DNA from: Belnapia mucosa
GTDB taxonomy: Bacteria > Pseudomonadota > Alphaproteobacteria > Acetobacterales > Acetobacteraceae
Assembly (NCBI RefSeq): GCF_016775475.1
Contig: NZ_JAEUXJ010000003.1
Location: 230,933 to 294,932 of the forward strand
Direction of reading: 5' to 3'
DNA: 64,000 nucleotides
The position numbers were made by a program, and so were the translations under genes. This document shows, in pieces, positions 27,190 to 37,212 of the stretch (positions are counted from its first letter, which is position 1; each line of letters starts with the position of its first letter). The notes under the pieces are model-generated. The model was not told the origin of the DNA. It ran no database searches and worked only from the letters and a program-made list of their open reading frames with translations.

Positions 27190-27963
27190 TCAGCCGCCGA
27201 GCAGTCCGACCGCCTCCGGCAGCAGCGCCGGGTCGCCGAGGGCCAGCACCCGGCCATCGCTCTCCAGCGTCAGCCTCTCCCCGCGCCAGCCGGTCACGCA
27301 GCCGCCGGCGCCCTCCACCACCGGCACCAGCGCCGCCCAGTCCCAGGGTTTCATCGTGCTCTCGGCGACCACATCGACCAGGCCGAGGGCGAGTAGGCCA
27401 TAGGCATAGCAATCCCCGCCCCAGGTCACCCGGCGGGCCGCCCCGCGCAGCCGCTCGAAACCCGGCCGGTCGCCAGGCTCGAACATGTCGGGGCTAGTGC
27501 AGGAGAGCTCGGCTTCGGCCAGCCGGGCGCAGGGGCGGCAGCCGGCCGCCCCGCCGAGGGGCGAGCGGAAGCGGGTGGGCTGGCCCCCGGCGCCGATCCA
27601 GCGCTCGCCGATCCCCGGCTGGTCGATCAGGCCGAGCACCGGCACGCCGCGATGCAGCAGGCCGATCAGCGTGCCAAACAGGGGCCGGCCGGTGACGAAG
27701 GCGCGGGTGCCGTCGATCGGGTCCAGGACCCAGAGATACTCGGCCTCGGCGCGGTCGGCGCCGTATTCCTCGCCCCAGATGCCGTGGTCGGGGAAGCGGG
27801 CGCCGAGGACCTCGCGCATCGCCCGCTCGGCGCCTCGGTCGGCCTCGGTGACGGGGCTGGCATCGCCCTTCGCCTCCACCAGCAGGGGGGAGCGGAAGAG
27901 CGGGCGGATGACGGCCCCGGCCGCCTCGGCCGCCGCCTCGGCTGCCGCGATGAATGCCTCCAT
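27190..27963 (-). CDS. hisN: Inositol-monophosphatase family protein, probable histidinol-phosphatase
   Basis: The 257-aa Mg-dependent phosphatase shows metal-binding motifs GEE (WGEEYG), DPIDGTRAF and the C-terminal PWDWAALVPVVEGAGG. In alphaproteobacteria, this subgroup with LDPIDGTRAFVTGRPLFGTLIGLL is the HisN histidinol-phosphatase, which does the penultimate histidine step. Inositol or other sugar phosphates are alternative substrates. It is upstream of yejA on the same strand with stop-start overlap, an unrelated pairing that suggests shared transcription. It is divergent from pheA with an 85-bp gap. Confidence 0.85.
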   Translation of the reverse strand: MEAFIAAAEAAAEAAGAVIRPLFRSPLLVEAKGDASPVTEADRGAERAMREVLGARFPDHGIWGEEYGADRAEAEYLWVLDPIDGTRAFVTGRPLFGTLIGLLHRGVPVLGLIDQPGIGERWIGAGGQPTRFRSPLGGAAGCRPCARLAEAELSCTSPDMFEPGDRPGFERLRGAARRVTWGGDCYAYGLLALGLVDVVAESTMKPWDWAALVPVVEGAGGCVTGWRGERLTLESDGRVLALGDPALLPEAVGLLGG

Positions 27964-28048
27964 GCCCCTGCCCCCTGTTTGCGCCCCTTCGGGGCCTCGA
28001 TTAGAAGCCGCGGACCCCAGTTGCAACGGCATCCCCCAAGGGCACCCC

Positions 28049-28897
28049 ATGACCGACGTGATCGCCTTCCAGGGCCTGCCCGGCGCCTATTCCGACCTCG
28101 CCTGCCGCGCCGCCTATCCCGGCTGGACCACCCTGCCCTGCCCGAGCTTCGAGGCGGCGATGGATGCGGTGCGCGGCGGCGCGGCGGGTCTCGCCATGCT
28201 GCCCTGCGAGAATTCGCTGGCCGGCCGGGTGCCTGACATCCACCGGCTGCTGCCGGAAAGCGGCCTCTCGGTCGTGGGCGAGCATTTCGAGCGGGTGGAG
28301 CACTGCCTGCTGGCGCCGCGCGGGGCGACGCTGGCGACGCTGAAGCGGGCGCATAGCCACCCGGTCGCGCTCGGCCAGGTGCGGCGCATCCTGGCGGAGC
28401 TGTCGCTGACCCCGGTGATCGAGGCCGATACGGCCGGCGCGGCGCAGATCATCGCCGAACGCGGCGGCGTGGAGGATGCGGCGATCGCCAGCGCGCTGGC
28501 GGCCGAGACCTATGGCCTCGAGATCCTGCGGCGCAATGTCGAGGATGCGGCGCACAACACCACGCGCTTCTATGTCTGTTCGCGGGAGAAGGCGGCGCCG
28601 TTCCGCGGCCCTTGCATCACCACCTTCGTCTTCCGGGTGCGAAACATCCCGGCGGCGCTGTACAAGGCGCTGGGCGGCTTCGCCACCAACGGGGTGAACA
28701 TGACCAAGCTGGAAAGCTACATGCTGGATGGCGAATTCACCGCGACGCAGTTCCTGGCCGATGTGGACGGGCACCCGGACGACGCCAACCTGGCGCGGGC
28801 GCTGGAGGAGCTGGAATTCTTCTCCCGCGAGGTGAAGGTGCTGGGGGCCTACCCGGCGCATCCCTACCGGCGGGTGCATCGGGGCAATGCCGACTGA
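28049..28897 (+). CDS. pheA: Prephenate dehydratase
   Basis: The 282-aa enzyme converts prephenate to phenylpyruvate for phenylalanine synthesis. It has the PDT motifs FQGLPGAYSDLACR, LPCENSLAGRVPDIHRLL and the catalytic NTTRFYV, followed by a C-terminal ACT domain (TTFVFRVRNIPAALYKALGGFATNGVNM then MTKLESYM). The ACT domain normally gives Phe feedback inhibition. No chorismate mutase domain is fused, as usual in alphaproteobacteria. The ATG follows AAGGG. Its last 34 bp overlap the convergent glycosylase-like gene. Confidence 0.95.
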   Translation: MTDVIAFQGLPGAYSDLACRAAYPGWTTLPCPSFEAAMDAVRGGAAGLAMLPCENSLAGRVPDIHRLLPESGLSVVGEHFERVEHCLLAPRGATLATLKRAHSHPVALGQVRRILAELSLTPVIEADTAGAAQIIAERGGVEDAAIASALAAETYGLEILRRNVEDAAHNTTRFYVCSREKAAPFRGPCITTFVFRVRNIPAALYKALGGFATNGVNMTKLESYMLDGEFTATQFLADVDGHPDDANLARALEELEFFSREVKVLGAYPAHPYRRVHRGNAD

Positions 28898-29526
28898 TCC
28901 AAGGCTTCAGCCGTCGGCCAGCAAGACGGAATGGCCTCCCACCGCTCGCGGTAGCCGGCATAGACCTGCGGGCTCGGATGCGCCGATCGCCATAGCCCGA
29001 CACCGTCCGGCAGCGGCAGGCCGCTGCGGTCCCAGGCACGCTGCGCTGTCGCGCCGACCAGCACGAGGGCGCGCAGAGGGGGCAGGAGGCCAAGCAGCCC
29101 GACAATCGCCGGTGCTGTCAGCCGGCGCTGCAGCGGGCTGATCGCCCGGGTCCCATCCCACCACGGGATCACATTGGAGACGAGGCAGCAGGCCAAGGGC
29201 AGCCGGTTGCGCTCCAGGGCGAAGCGGTAGGTCGCCTCCGCAGTCCGGTCGTCATTGTGCATCGAGATGAAGCCGGAGCCGCGCCCATGGGCCGTCATCG
29301 GCCCCGGCTTCTCGAACAGGAACAGGATCCGGGCGTCCTCTCCGCCGCTGGCCGGATCGAGGTCCGGCACCTCCCAATCCGGCTGCCGGGCCTTGAGGCC
29401 CGCCACGTAGTCGATGAGCCGCGCCATGTGCCGGGGCCGCGCCGCCAGCAGGGCGCGGCGCCGCATCAGGACGGCCGGATCACGCAGCGCGCGCGGTGCG
29501 AGGTCTCCCGGCGGAAGGTCGATCAC
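28864..29526 (-). CDS. Uracil-DNA glycosylase-like family protein
   Basis: The 220-aa protein looks like a UDG-fold member: FLFEKPGPMTAHGRGSGFISMHNDDRTAEAT at the N side (the family's catalytic-loop region), CCLVSNVIPWWDG, LRALVLVGATAQRAW and the C-terminal AHPSPQVY, which resembles the HPSP loop of uracil glycosylases. It lacks the four-Cys Fe-S ligands of families 4 and 5. The function may be DNA repair or nucleic-acid binding and is unproven. The ATG is 9 bp from the ChvI-like gene stop on the same strand. Its C terminus overlaps pheA antisense. Confidence 0.7.
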   Translation of the reverse strand: MIDLPPGDLAPRALRDPAVLMRRRALLAARPRHMARLIDYVAGLKARQPDWEVPDLDPASGGEDARILFLFEKPGPMTAHGRGSGFISMHNDDRTAEATYRFALERNRLPLACCLVSNVIPWWDGTRAISPLQRRLTAPAIVGLLGLLPPLRALVLVGATAQRAWDRSGLPLPDGVGLWRSAHPSPQVYAGYRERWEAIPSCWPTAEALDQSALPRCTRR

Positions 29527-29535
29527 CCCGGAAAT

Positions 29536-30237
<702 letters not shown>

Positions 30238-30292
30238 GGTCGGGTCTCCGCCTGTGGTCGTCGCGGTTGAGAACACCCCATATAGTGCCGCA

Positions 30293-30303
30293 TTGTGGCA
30301 CAA
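30293..30303. promoter_or_regulatory. Dyad TTGTGGCACAA in the chvI/HugZ-like divergent promoter region
   Basis: A perfect 5+1+5 inverted repeat lies in the 82-bp gap between chvI and the divergent gene, 17 bp before the latter's ATG. A -10-like TATAGT is at 30281-30286. It could be an operator, but the protein that binds it is unknown. Confidence 0.35.
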
Positions 30304-30319
30304 CCCGGACAGGATCGAG

Positions 30320-31045
30320 ATGGCAACGGATTCCCTGGGCTTCGAGGCGCGCCGCCTGCTCCGCGCCGCCACCGCCGCGACTCTGGCCACCCAGGCGGAG
30401 GGGCAGCCCTTCGCCAGCCTGGTGACCCCGGCCACCGCCCCGGACGGGGCGCCGCTGCTGCTGCTCTCCTCCCTGTCGGAACATACCCGCCAGCTCCGGG
30501 CGGAGCCGCGCTGCGCCCTGCTCGTCACCGGCACGCCGGAGGAGGCGAATCCGCAGACCGCGCCGCGGGTGACGCTGACCGGCCTCGCCGAGCCGGTGCC
30601 GGAGGAGGAGGCGCCGGCGCTGAAGGCCCGCTGGCTGGCCCGGCACCCCTATGCCGCCTTCTATGCCGATTTCGGTGATTTCGCCCTCTGGCGCATCCGG
30701 CCCGGCGGGGCGCTGCTGGTCGCCGGCTTCGCCCGGGCGCACCGCATTCGCCTCGGCGACCTGCTGCCGGCGCCGGAGGCGGTCGCCGCCATCGCGGCCA
30801 CGGCCGGGGACATCATCGGCCATGTGAATGCCGACCACGCGGATGCCCTGGCCGCCATCGCCACCGGGCTGCTCGGTGGGCCGGCCGGCGATTGGCGCAT
30901 GGTCTCGGTCGATGTTGATGGGACCGATCTGGCGATGGGTGATACCGTACGGCGGCTGGCCTTCTCGGGGCCCGTCGCCGATCCCGGCGGGGTGCGGGCC
31001 GAACTGGTCCGTGCGGCGCGCGAGGGACGTGCCCGCTTGGGTTGA
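30320..31045 (+). CDS. HugZ-like pyridoxamine 5'-phosphate oxidase family protein
   Basis: The 241-aa protein has an N-terminal split-barrel FMN-binding-like domain ([63 protein letters not shown]) and a C-terminal DUF2470/HugZ-type domain with [16 protein letters not shown]. HugZ proteins degrade or bind haem; related alphaproteobacterial members are annotated as pyridoxamine oxidase-like flavoproteins. The exact reaction is not known. The ATG follows AGGATCGAG. It lies between chvI and pckA, where this family is often found in alphaproteobacteria. Confidence 0.85.
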   Translation: MATDSLGFEARRLLRAATAATLATQAEGQPFASLVTPATAPDGAPLLLLSSLSEHTRQLRAEPRCALLVTGTPEEANPQTAPRVTLTGLAEPVPEEEAPALKARWLARHPYAAFYADFGDFALWRIRPGGALLVAGFARAHRIRLGDLLPAPEAVAAIAATAGDIIGHVNADHADALAAIATGLLGGPAGDWRMVSVDVDGTDLAMGDTVRRLAFSGPVADPGGVRAELVRAAREGRARLG

Positions 31046-31076
31046 GAGCGCTGGCGCCAATGTGCGGGCAGGCGCG

Positions 31077-31106
31077 TTGACCCCGCCTGTCATGGCGCCG
31101 TAATTT
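31077..31106 (+). promoter_or_regulatory. Probable sigma-70 promoter of pckA
   Basis: TTGACC (31077-31082) and TAATTT (31101-31106) are 18 bp apart in the 142-bp gap before pckA. GGAGG lies just upstream of the pckA ATG. GGCGCC repeats flank the -35 box. Confidence 0.5.
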
Positions 31107-31187
31107 GGCCTTGTATCGAGGCGAATTTCTCTTGCCTTCGTCTGGGCGAAGCCTGGGCGCGATTGCCGACCCTGTGGAGGATACTGA

Positions 31188-32783
31188 ATGCCTGCGCCCG
31201 AGACCGCCCTCACCGGGACCGGTGTGGAGACGGCCGCCACCATCCATGCCAACCTGACCGCCGCAGGCCTCTACGCGCATGCGCTCCGCCGCGGCGAGGG
31301 CCGGCTGTCCGCCGATGGCGCCTTCATGGCGGTCACCGGCGTCCATACGGGCCGCTCGGTCCAGGACAAGTTCGTCGTCGACGACCCCGAGGTCCATGAG
31401 CAGGTCTGGTGGGGCAAGATCAACCAGCCGATGGCGCCGGAGAAATTCCGCGGCCTCGCCGCCAAGGTCCGCACCTGGCTCGGCGCCCGGCCGGAGCTGT
31501 TCACCGAGGACCTCTATGCGGGCGCCGATCCCGCGCACCGCATCAAGGTGCGGCTGGTCACGACCAATGCCTGGCACGCGCTGTTTGCCCGCAACATGTT
31601 CATCCGCCCGCCGCAGGAGGAGCTGGCCGGCTTCACGCCGGACTTCACCATCCTGCACGCCCCTGAGTATGAGGCGAACCCGGCCGAGGATGGCTGCCGC
31701 ACCAGCACCTGCATCGCGCTCTCCTTTGCGGCGAAGACGATCCTGATCGCCGGCACCTCCTATGCCGGCGAGATCAAGAAATCGATCTTCACCGTGATGA
31801 ACTGGCTGCTGCCCGAGAAGGGCGTGCTGCCGATGCATTGCAGCGCCAATCTCGGCAAGGGCGGCGACACCGCGCTGTTCTTCGGCCTGTCGGGCACCGG
31901 CAAGACCACGCTGAGCAGCGACCCGGAGCGCAGCCTGATCGGCGATGACGAGCATGGCTGGTCCGATGCCGGCGTCTTCAATTTCGAAGGCGGCTGCTAC
32001 GCCAAGGTCATCCGCCTCTCGCGCGAGGCCGAGCCGCAGATCTGGGACGCCGCCCACCGCTTCGGCGCGGTGCTGGAGAACGTCGTTGGCGATGAGCTCG
32101 GCAATCTCGACCTCAACGATGGCTCGCTGACCGAGAATACCCGCGCCTGCTATCCGCTGGAGTTCATCCCCAATACGGTGAAGGCCGGCAAGGCCGGCCT
32201 GCCGAAGAATGTGGTGATGCTGACGGCGGATGCCTTCGGCGTGCTGCCGCCGATCTCCAAGCTCTCGGCGGCGCAGGCGATGTACCACTTCCTCTCGGGC
32301 TATACGGCGCGCGTCGCCGGCACCGAGAAGGGGTTGGGCAAGGAGCCGCAGGCGACCTTCTCCACCTGCTTCGGCGCGCCCTTCCTGCCGCGGCACCCGG
32401 AAGTCTATGGCAAGCTGCTCGAGGAGCTGATCAAGCGCCACGGGGCGGATTGCTGGCTGGTCAACACCGGCTGGTCCGGCGGCGCCTACGGCACGGGCAA
32501 GCGCATGTCCATCCAGCACACCCGCGCCCTGCTGCGGGCGGCGCTCGATGGGTCGCTGGCCGGGGTCGAATACGTGACCGACCCCTTCTTCGGCCTGCAG
32601 ATCCCGAAATCGCTTCCCGGCATCCCGGCCGAGGTGCTGAACCCGCGCGAGTCCTGGGCCGACAAGGCGGCCTATGACGCGACGGCGAAGAAGCTGGTCG
32701 GGCTGTTCGAGAAGAATTTCGAGACCTTCTCGGGCGGCGTCAGCGAGGCGGTGCTCGCCGCCGCCATCCGCGCGGCGGCCTGA
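31188..32783 (+). CDS. pckA: Phosphoenolpyruvate carboxykinase (ATP)
   Basis: The 531-aa cytoplasmic enzyme makes PEP from oxaloacetate with ATP, the entry step of gluconeogenesis. It has the ATP-PEPCK landmarks: [11 protein letters not shown], the [19 protein letters not shown] motif, the P-loop [11 protein letters not shown] (from about residue 233), GDDEHGW and [12 protein letters not shown]. Length and motifs match the ATP-dependent class. The neighbouring ChvI is encoded in the same relative place as in Rhizobiales. The downstream DUF2237 gene begins 4 bp after its stop and is likely co-transcribed. Confidence 0.97.
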   Translation: MPAPETALTGTGVETAATIHANLTAAGLYAHALRRGEGRLSADGAFMAVTGVHTGRSVQDKFVVDDPEVHEQVWWGKINQPMAPEKFRGLAAKVRTWLGARPELFTEDLYAGADPAHRIKVRLVTTNAWHALFARNMFIRPPQEELAGFTPDFTILHAPEYEANPAEDGCRTSTCIALSFAAKTILIAGTSYAGEIKKSIFTVMNWLLPEKGVLPMHCSANLGKGGDTALFFGLSGTGKTTLSSDPERSLIGDDEHGWSDAGVFNFEGGCYAKVIRLSREAEPQIWDAAHRFGAVLENVVGDELGNLDLNDGSLTENTRACYPLEFIPNTVKAGKAGLPKNVVMLTADAFGVLPPISKLSAAQAMYHFLSGYTARVAGTEKGLGKEPQATFSTCFGAPFLPRHPEVYGKLLEELIKRHGADCWLVNTGWSGGAYGTGKRMSIQHTRALLRAALDGSLAGVEYVTDPFFGLQIPKSLPGIPAEVLNPRESWADKAAYDATAKKLVGLFEKNFETFSGGVSEAVLAAAIRAAA

Positions 32784-32787
32784 GGCG

Positions 32788-33195
32788 ATGGATGGCGGGT
32801 TCGGTCCGCGGCGGGAAGGCCCCCGGCAGAACCCGCCGACCAATGTGCTGGGCGGCGCCCTGCTGCCCTGCTCCGTCGCGCCGCTGACCGGCTTCTTCCG
32901 CGACGGCTGCTGCAATACCGGGCCGGAGGATCTGGGCCTGCACGTGGTTTGCGTGCAGGCCACGGCAGAATTCCTCGCCTTCTCCCGTGCGCGGGGCAAC
33001 GACCTTTCGACACCGCTGCCGGAATACGGCTTCCCGGGGCTGAAGCCGGGCGACCGCTGGTGCCTCTGCGCCGCCCGCTGGGAGGAAGCGCGTCAGGCGG
33101 GCGTTGCGCCCAGGGTGCTGCTGGAGGCGACGCATGTGGCGGCGCTGGAGGTCTGCGCGCTCGCCGACCTCAAGGCGCATGCCGTGGAGGATTAG
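32788..33195 (+). CDS. DUF2237 family protein
   Basis: The 135-aa protein matches the DUF2237 family, with NVLGGALLPCSVAPLTGFFRDGCCNTGPEDLGLH, VCVQATAEFL, GNDLSTPLPEYGFPGLKPGDRWCLCA and EATHVAALEVC. Function is unknown. Cys pairs (CC, CLC) and His suggest metal or redox chemistry but no assignment is possible. The ATG follows the pckA stop by 4 bp with a GAGGC site, so it is likely part of the pckA mRNA. Its stop is 5 bp from the convergent cyoD gene. Confidence 0.88.
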   Translation: MDGGFGPRREGPRQNPPTNVLGGALLPCSVAPLTGFFRDGCCNTGPEDLGLHVVCVQATAEFLAFSRARGNDLSTPLPEYGFPGLKPGDRWCLCAARWEEARQAGVAPRVLLEATHVAALEVCALADLKAHAVED

Positions 33196-33200
33196 CCTCC

Positions 33201-33584
33201 CTACATCGGCATGCTGTGGTCCATCGGCATCATGTTGCCGTTCAGATGGCTCATGATCCAGATCGAGCCACCGACGATCAGGAAAGCGATGAAGATGCCG
33301 AAGGCCAGCGCCATGACGTTGTTGGTGTTGTCCGGCGCGGTGGTGATGTGCAGGAAGAAGACCAGGTGGATGCCGATCTGCGCCATGGCGAGCACCGCCA
33401 GCGCCGTGGGCAGGCCCGGGCCATAGATGAAATCCGTCCCTGCCAGGGTGAAGGAGGCGACGGTGAGCTGCGCCGCCAGCCCCAGCCCGGTGAGGTAGCT
33501 GGTGATCCCCTTCGCCACCCCGCTATCGCCCGGGGCGCTGTCATCCTCGTCCCGGGGGGCGTGTTCGCGCGTGCTGTCCGTCAT
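33201..33584 (-). CDS. cyoD: Cytochrome o ubiquinol oxidase subunit IV
   Basis: The 127-aa membrane protein has three hydrophobic helices (TSYLTGLGLAAQLTVASF, GLPTALAVLAMAQIGIHLVFFLHI, ALAFGIFIAFLIVGGSIWIM) and the family motif VFFLHITT, matching subunit IV of the cyo oxidase. It is a small accessory subunit that helps assembly and stability. The start overlaps the cyoC stop (ATGA). The tail is Met/His-rich (HLNGNMMPMDHSMPM). Confidence 0.92.
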   Translation of the reverse strand: MTDSTREHAPRDEDDSAPGDSGVAKGITSYLTGLGLAAQLTVASFTLAGTDFIYGPGLPTALAVLAMAQIGIHLVFFLHITTAPDNTNNVMALAFGIFIAFLIVGGSIWIMSHLNGNMMPMDHSMPM

Positions 33585-34279
33585 GCGCCGGATCCGATCA
33601 GGTAGACGACGGTGAAGAGCGCGACCCAGATGATGTCGAGGGCGTGCCAGAACAGGTTGAAGCAGAGCAGCCGGCGGACGATGTGGGGCTGCCAGCCCTT
33701 CACCCAGACCTGCGCCATCATGGTGCCGAGCCAGAGCAGCCCGGCGAAGACATGCAGGCCATGGCAGCCGACGAGCGCGAAGAAGGCCGAGAGGAAGGCG
33801 CTGCGGTCGGGCCCCGCGCCCTGCGCGATCATCCCGGCGAATTCCTGCAGTTCGAGCAGCAGGAAGGCGGCGCCGAGCAATCCGGTCGCCAGCAGCCCCG
33901 CCTCGGTCCAGAGCTTGTGCCGGGCATCGGCGGCGACGTTGGAGAGGCCACAGGTGAAGCTCGAGAGCAGCAGGCAGCCGGTCTCGATCGCAACCCGGTC
34001 GAGCTCGAACAGATCCCGCCCGCTCGGCCCGCCGGCGGTGTTCCGCGCCAGCACCGCATAGGCGGCGAAGAAGGCCGCGACCATGATGATGTCGCTGAGG
34101 AGGAAGATCCAGAAGCCGTAGCCGACGATGACGCGGGGCGAGGCAGGCCCGCCTTCGCCATGGCCGGTGGCCTCATCCTGGTGCCCGCCGCCATGGCCGC
34201 CCCCGCCAGTGTCGCGGCGGCTGCCGAGCCGGTAGGGATCGCGGCTGCGCGGCGGGGAGAGGGTGTCGGCGCCGCTCAT
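33581..34279 (-). CDS. cyoC: Cytochrome o ubiquinol oxidase subunit III
   Basis: The 232-aa protein has five predicted membrane helices and COX3-like features: [28 protein letters not shown], the [19 protein letters not shown] block and [19 protein letters not shown]. Subunit III has no cofactors and supports proton pumping and stability of the oxidase. The N terminus is His/Gly-rich ([21 protein letters not shown]). It overlaps cyoB by ATGA. Confidence 0.95.
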   Translation of the reverse strand: MSGADTLSPPRSRDPYRLGSRRDTGGGGHGGGHQDEATGHGEGGPASPRVIVGYGFWIFLLSDIIMVAAFFAAYAVLARNTAGGPSGRDLFELDRVAIETGCLLLSSFTCGLSNVAADARHKLWTEAGLLATGLLGAAFLLLELQEFAGMIAQGAGPDRSAFLSAFFALVGCHGLHVFAGLLWLGTMMAQVWVKGWQPHIVRRLLCFNLFWHALDIIWVALFTVVYLIGSGA

Positions 34280-36219
34280 GCCGATTCGCCCAGGCGGACG
34301 GCACTCTCCCGCAGCCAGGCCTGCCGCGCCGTGCGGCGTTCGCGGTCGAGGCGCGCCACTTCCTCGGCCGGGATCTCATACTCATGCTTGTCCCGCCAGG
34401 CGAAGACCACGAAGGTGGCGAAGAAGGCGTAGATGAAGCCGGTCGGGGAATTGCGCGGCATGTGGATCGGGCCGTAATCCGGCTCCTGCGCCAGGTTCTG
34501 CGTCTCGACCGCGCGCTGCTTGATGGTCCAGTAGGGCTCCTCATTCTCCACATTCGGCATGAAGGCGAAGTTGAAGACCGGCGGCGGCGAGGCGGTGGAC
34601 CATTCGAGCGAGCGGCCATCCCAGGGCTCGCCGGTCTCGTCGCGGAGCGCGTGCCGGTTGCGGATGCTGACGACGAGCTGGATCACCTGGCAGGCGACGC
34701 CGAGGAAGATGACCACCGTGCCGGCCCTGACGAGCAGGACCCAGGGCCGCCATTCCGGCACGTCGTAATGCTGCATCCGCCGCGTCATGCCGAGGAGGCC
34801 TGCCATGTAGAGCGACAGGAAGGTCGCCCAGAGCCCGGCGAAGGTGAACCAGAAGGCGCGCTGGCCCCATCTCTCATCGAGCTTGAAGCCGAAGGCCTTG
34901 GGGAACCAGAAGGTCAGCCCGGCAAAGGCGCCGAACACGGTCGAGCCGATGATGACGTTGTGGAAATGGGCGACGAGGAAGAGGCTGTTATGCAGCTGGA
35001 AATCGGCCGGCGGCACCGCCAGCAGCACGCCCGTCATGCCGCCGATGACGAAGGCGACGAGGAAGCCGATGGCCCAGAGCATCGGCGTCGTGTAGCGGAT
35101 GGTCCCGCCATACATGGTGAAGATGTAGTTGAACACCTTCACGCCTGTCGCCACCGAGATCAGTGCGGTCGAGATGCCGAAGGCGGTGTTGACGCCCGGC
35201 CCTGCCCCCATGGTGAAGAAGTGGTGCAGCCAGGTCATGAAGCCGTTGAGGCAGATCCAGAGCGTCGCCAGCACCATGGAGCGGTAGCCGAAGAGCGGCT
35301 TGCCGGAGAAGCAGGAGATGACCTCGGAGAAGATGCCGAGCGCCGGGAGCAGGAGGATGTAGACCTCCGGATGGTCCCAGGCCCAGATGAGGTTCTCGAA
35401 CATCATCATGTTGCCGCCGGCTTCGTTGGTGAAGAAGTGGAAGCCGAGATAGCGGTCGAGGGTCAGCATCGCCAGCGTCGCGGTCAGGATCGGGAAGGCC
35501 GCGACGATCAGCAGGTTGGAGGTGAGCGCCGCCCAGCAGAACATCGGCATGCGGAAATAGCCCATGCCCGGCGCGCGCATCTTCAATATGGTGGTGACGA
35601 GGTTGATTCCCGACATCAATGTCCCGATGCCGGATATCTGCAAGGCCCAGACGTAGTAGTCCGGCCCGACGCCGGGCGAGTAGCTGACCTCCGACAGCGG
35701 CGGGTAGGGCAGCCAGCCGGTGCGGGCGAGTTCGCCGACCACGAGCGAGATGTTCACCAGCAGCGCGCCCGCGGCAGTCAGCCAGAAGCTGACGGAGTTC
35801 AGCGTCGGGAAGGCGACGTCGCGGATGCCGAGCTGCAGGGGCACCACGAAATTCATCAGCCCGATGACGACCGGCATCGCCCCGAAGAAGATCATGATGA
35901 CGCCGTGCGCCGAGAAGACTTGGTTGTAATGCTCCGGCGGCAGGTAACCGCCTGCCTGGAAGGCGAGCGCCTGCTGCGAGCGCATCATGATGGCGTCGAC
36001 GAAGCCGCGCAGCAGCATGACGAGGCCGAGCAGCGTGTACATCACGCCGATCCGCTTGTGGTCGACGCTGGTGATCCATTCCCGCCAGAGATAGGGCAGG
36101 TATCCGCGCACCACGATCCAGGCGATGACGCCGAGCAGGATGAGGCCGACGATGCCGCCCGCGATCAGGGGAATCGGTTGGTCCCAGGGGATCGCATCCC
36201 AGCTGAGCTTGCCGAGCAT
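34276..36219 (-). CDS. cyoB: Cytochrome o ubiquinol oxidase subunit I
   Basis: The 647-aa haem-copper oxidase catalytic subunit carries the low-spin haem b and the haem o3-CuB centre that reduces oxygen and pumps protons. It has the conserved loops [40 protein letters not shown] (CuB His and cross-linked Tyr), [10 protein letters not shown] and [19 protein letters not shown] (haem ligands). At about 650 aa it is the long form with extra N- and C-terminal helices. It directly abuts cyoA (start at 36219, cyoA stop at 36220). Confidence 0.97.
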   Translation of the reverse strand: MLGKLSWDAIPWDQPIPLIAGGIVGLILLGVIAWIVVRGYLPYLWREWITSVDHKRIGVMYTLLGLVMLLRGFVDAIMMRSQQALAFQAGGYLPPEHYNQVFSAHGVIMIFFGAMPVVIGLMNFVVPLQLGIRDVAFPTLNSVSFWLTAAGALLVNISLVVGELARTGWLPYPPLSEVSYSPGVGPDYYVWALQISGIGTLMSGINLVTTILKMRAPGMGYFRMPMFCWAALTSNLLIVAAFPILTATLAMLTLDRYLGFHFFTNEAGGNMMMFENLIWAWDHPEVYILLLPALGIFSEVISCFSGKPLFGYRSMVLATLWICLNGFMTWLHHFFTMGAGPGVNTAFGISTALISVATGVKVFNYIFTMYGGTIRYTTPMLWAIGFLVAFVIGGMTGVLLAVPPADFQLHNSLFLVAHFHNVIIGSTVFGAFAGLTFWFPKAFGFKLDERWGQRAFWFTFAGLWATFLSLYMAGLLGMTRRMQHYDVPEWRPWVLLVRAGTVVIFLGVACQVIQLVVSIRNRHALRDETGEPWDGRSLEWSTASPPPVFNFAFMPNVENEEPYWTIKQRAVETQNLAQEPDYGPIHMPRNSPTGFIYAFFATFVVFAWRDKHEYEIPAEEVARLDRERRTARQAWLRESAVRLGESA

Positions 36220-37125
36220 CTATCTCTCCGCCTTCTCTTCGATGCCCGGCCCGCCGCGGCCGCTGCGCGGGCCGGGGGCAGGCGGGATGCGCTGGGTGGT
36301 CACCGCCGCGAACAGGTCATGCTCGACCGAGCGATAGGTGAAGGGCCGGTCCGGCACGCTCTGACGCATCAGCTCCGTATAGGCGGCGCGGTCGAGCGCC
36401 TGTCCGCTGCCGCGCACGGTCTCGACCCAGCGCGCGAATTCCGCTTCCGGCACGGCGCGCGTGGTGAACTTCATGTCGGAGAAGCCGTCGCCGCTGAAAT
36501 GGGCCGAGCGGCCATAGAACTCGCCAGGGTGGTCGGCCTGCAGATTGATCTGCGTGACCATGCCGTTCATCACGTAGATCATCCCGCCCAGCTGCGGGAT
36601 GGAGAAGGTGTTCATCACGCTGGCCGAGGTCATGTCGAAATGCACCGGCGCGCCGGCCGGCACGACCAGCTCGTTCACGCTGGCGATGCCCTGCTCCGGG
36701 TAGATGAACAGCCATTTCCAATCGAGGGCGACGACCTGCACCTCCGTCGTCGGCCGATCCGACTCAAGCCGACGGCCGGGATCGAGCGCGTAGGAGCCGG
36801 TCCAGATCAGCCCGCCGAGGAAGGTGACGGTGAGGAGCGGGATGGCCCACATCACGATCTCGACCCGGCCGGAATAGACGAAATCTGGCCGGCGCTTCGC
36901 GCGCGGATTGATCTCGCGGAACCACCAGGCGAAGCCGACCGCCGCCAGGATGGTCGGGATTACGATCGCCAGCATGACCGCGAGCGCATTGAAGATCAGC
37001 AGCCGTTGCTGCCCCGCTACCGGCCCATGCGGATCGAGCGGACCGCCGCTGCAGCCGATCAGCGGCGCTGTCAGAAAGAGGATGTTGGTGAGATGCCTCG
37101 CAGGCCGGCGCAAGCCTGAAACCAT
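36220..37125 (-). CDS. cyoA: Cytochrome o ubiquinol oxidase subunit II (lipoprotein)
   Basis: The 301-aa subunit begins with a lipoprotein signal (lipobox PLIGC, Cys25) and two membrane helices (about 40-62 and 88-108), then the cupredoxin domain. The Cys-Cys CuA ligands are absent (SASVMNTFSIPQLGGMIYVMNGM), which marks a quinol rather than cytochrome c oxidase. It is the first gene of cyoABCD; no cyoE (haem O synthase) follows. The start follows AGGGGCGAG. The 87-bp gap from livF holds no clear promoter. Confidence 0.95.
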   Translation of the reverse strand: MVSGLRRPARHLTNILFLTAPLIGCSGGPLDPHGPVAGQQRLLIFNALAVMLAIVIPTILAAVGFAWWFREINPRAKRRPDFVYSGRVEIVMWAIPLLTVTFLGGLIWTGSYALDPGRRLESDRPTTEVQVVALDWKWLFIYPEQGIASVNELVVPAGAPVHFDMTSASVMNTFSIPQLGGMIYVMNGMVTQINLQADHPGEFYGRSAHFSGDGFSDMKFTTRAVPEAEFARWVETVRGSGQALDRAAYTELMRQSVPDRPFTYRSVEHDLFAAVTTQRIPPAPGPRSGRGGPGIEEKAER

Positions 37126-37212
37126 GTCTCGCCCCTGGTCACGCGGTCGTGCCGCTGCAACGCAGCGATGCTCGGTCCGGTGTTGTGCCAGTGTCGCGGA
37201 GTATTTGGCGTA

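Noticed and set aside
34384..37119. 911-codon plus-strand frame over cyoB and cyoA
   Set aside because: It is antisense to clear oxidase subunits and rich in Asp/Glu/His as expected of the reverse complement of hydrophobic genes.
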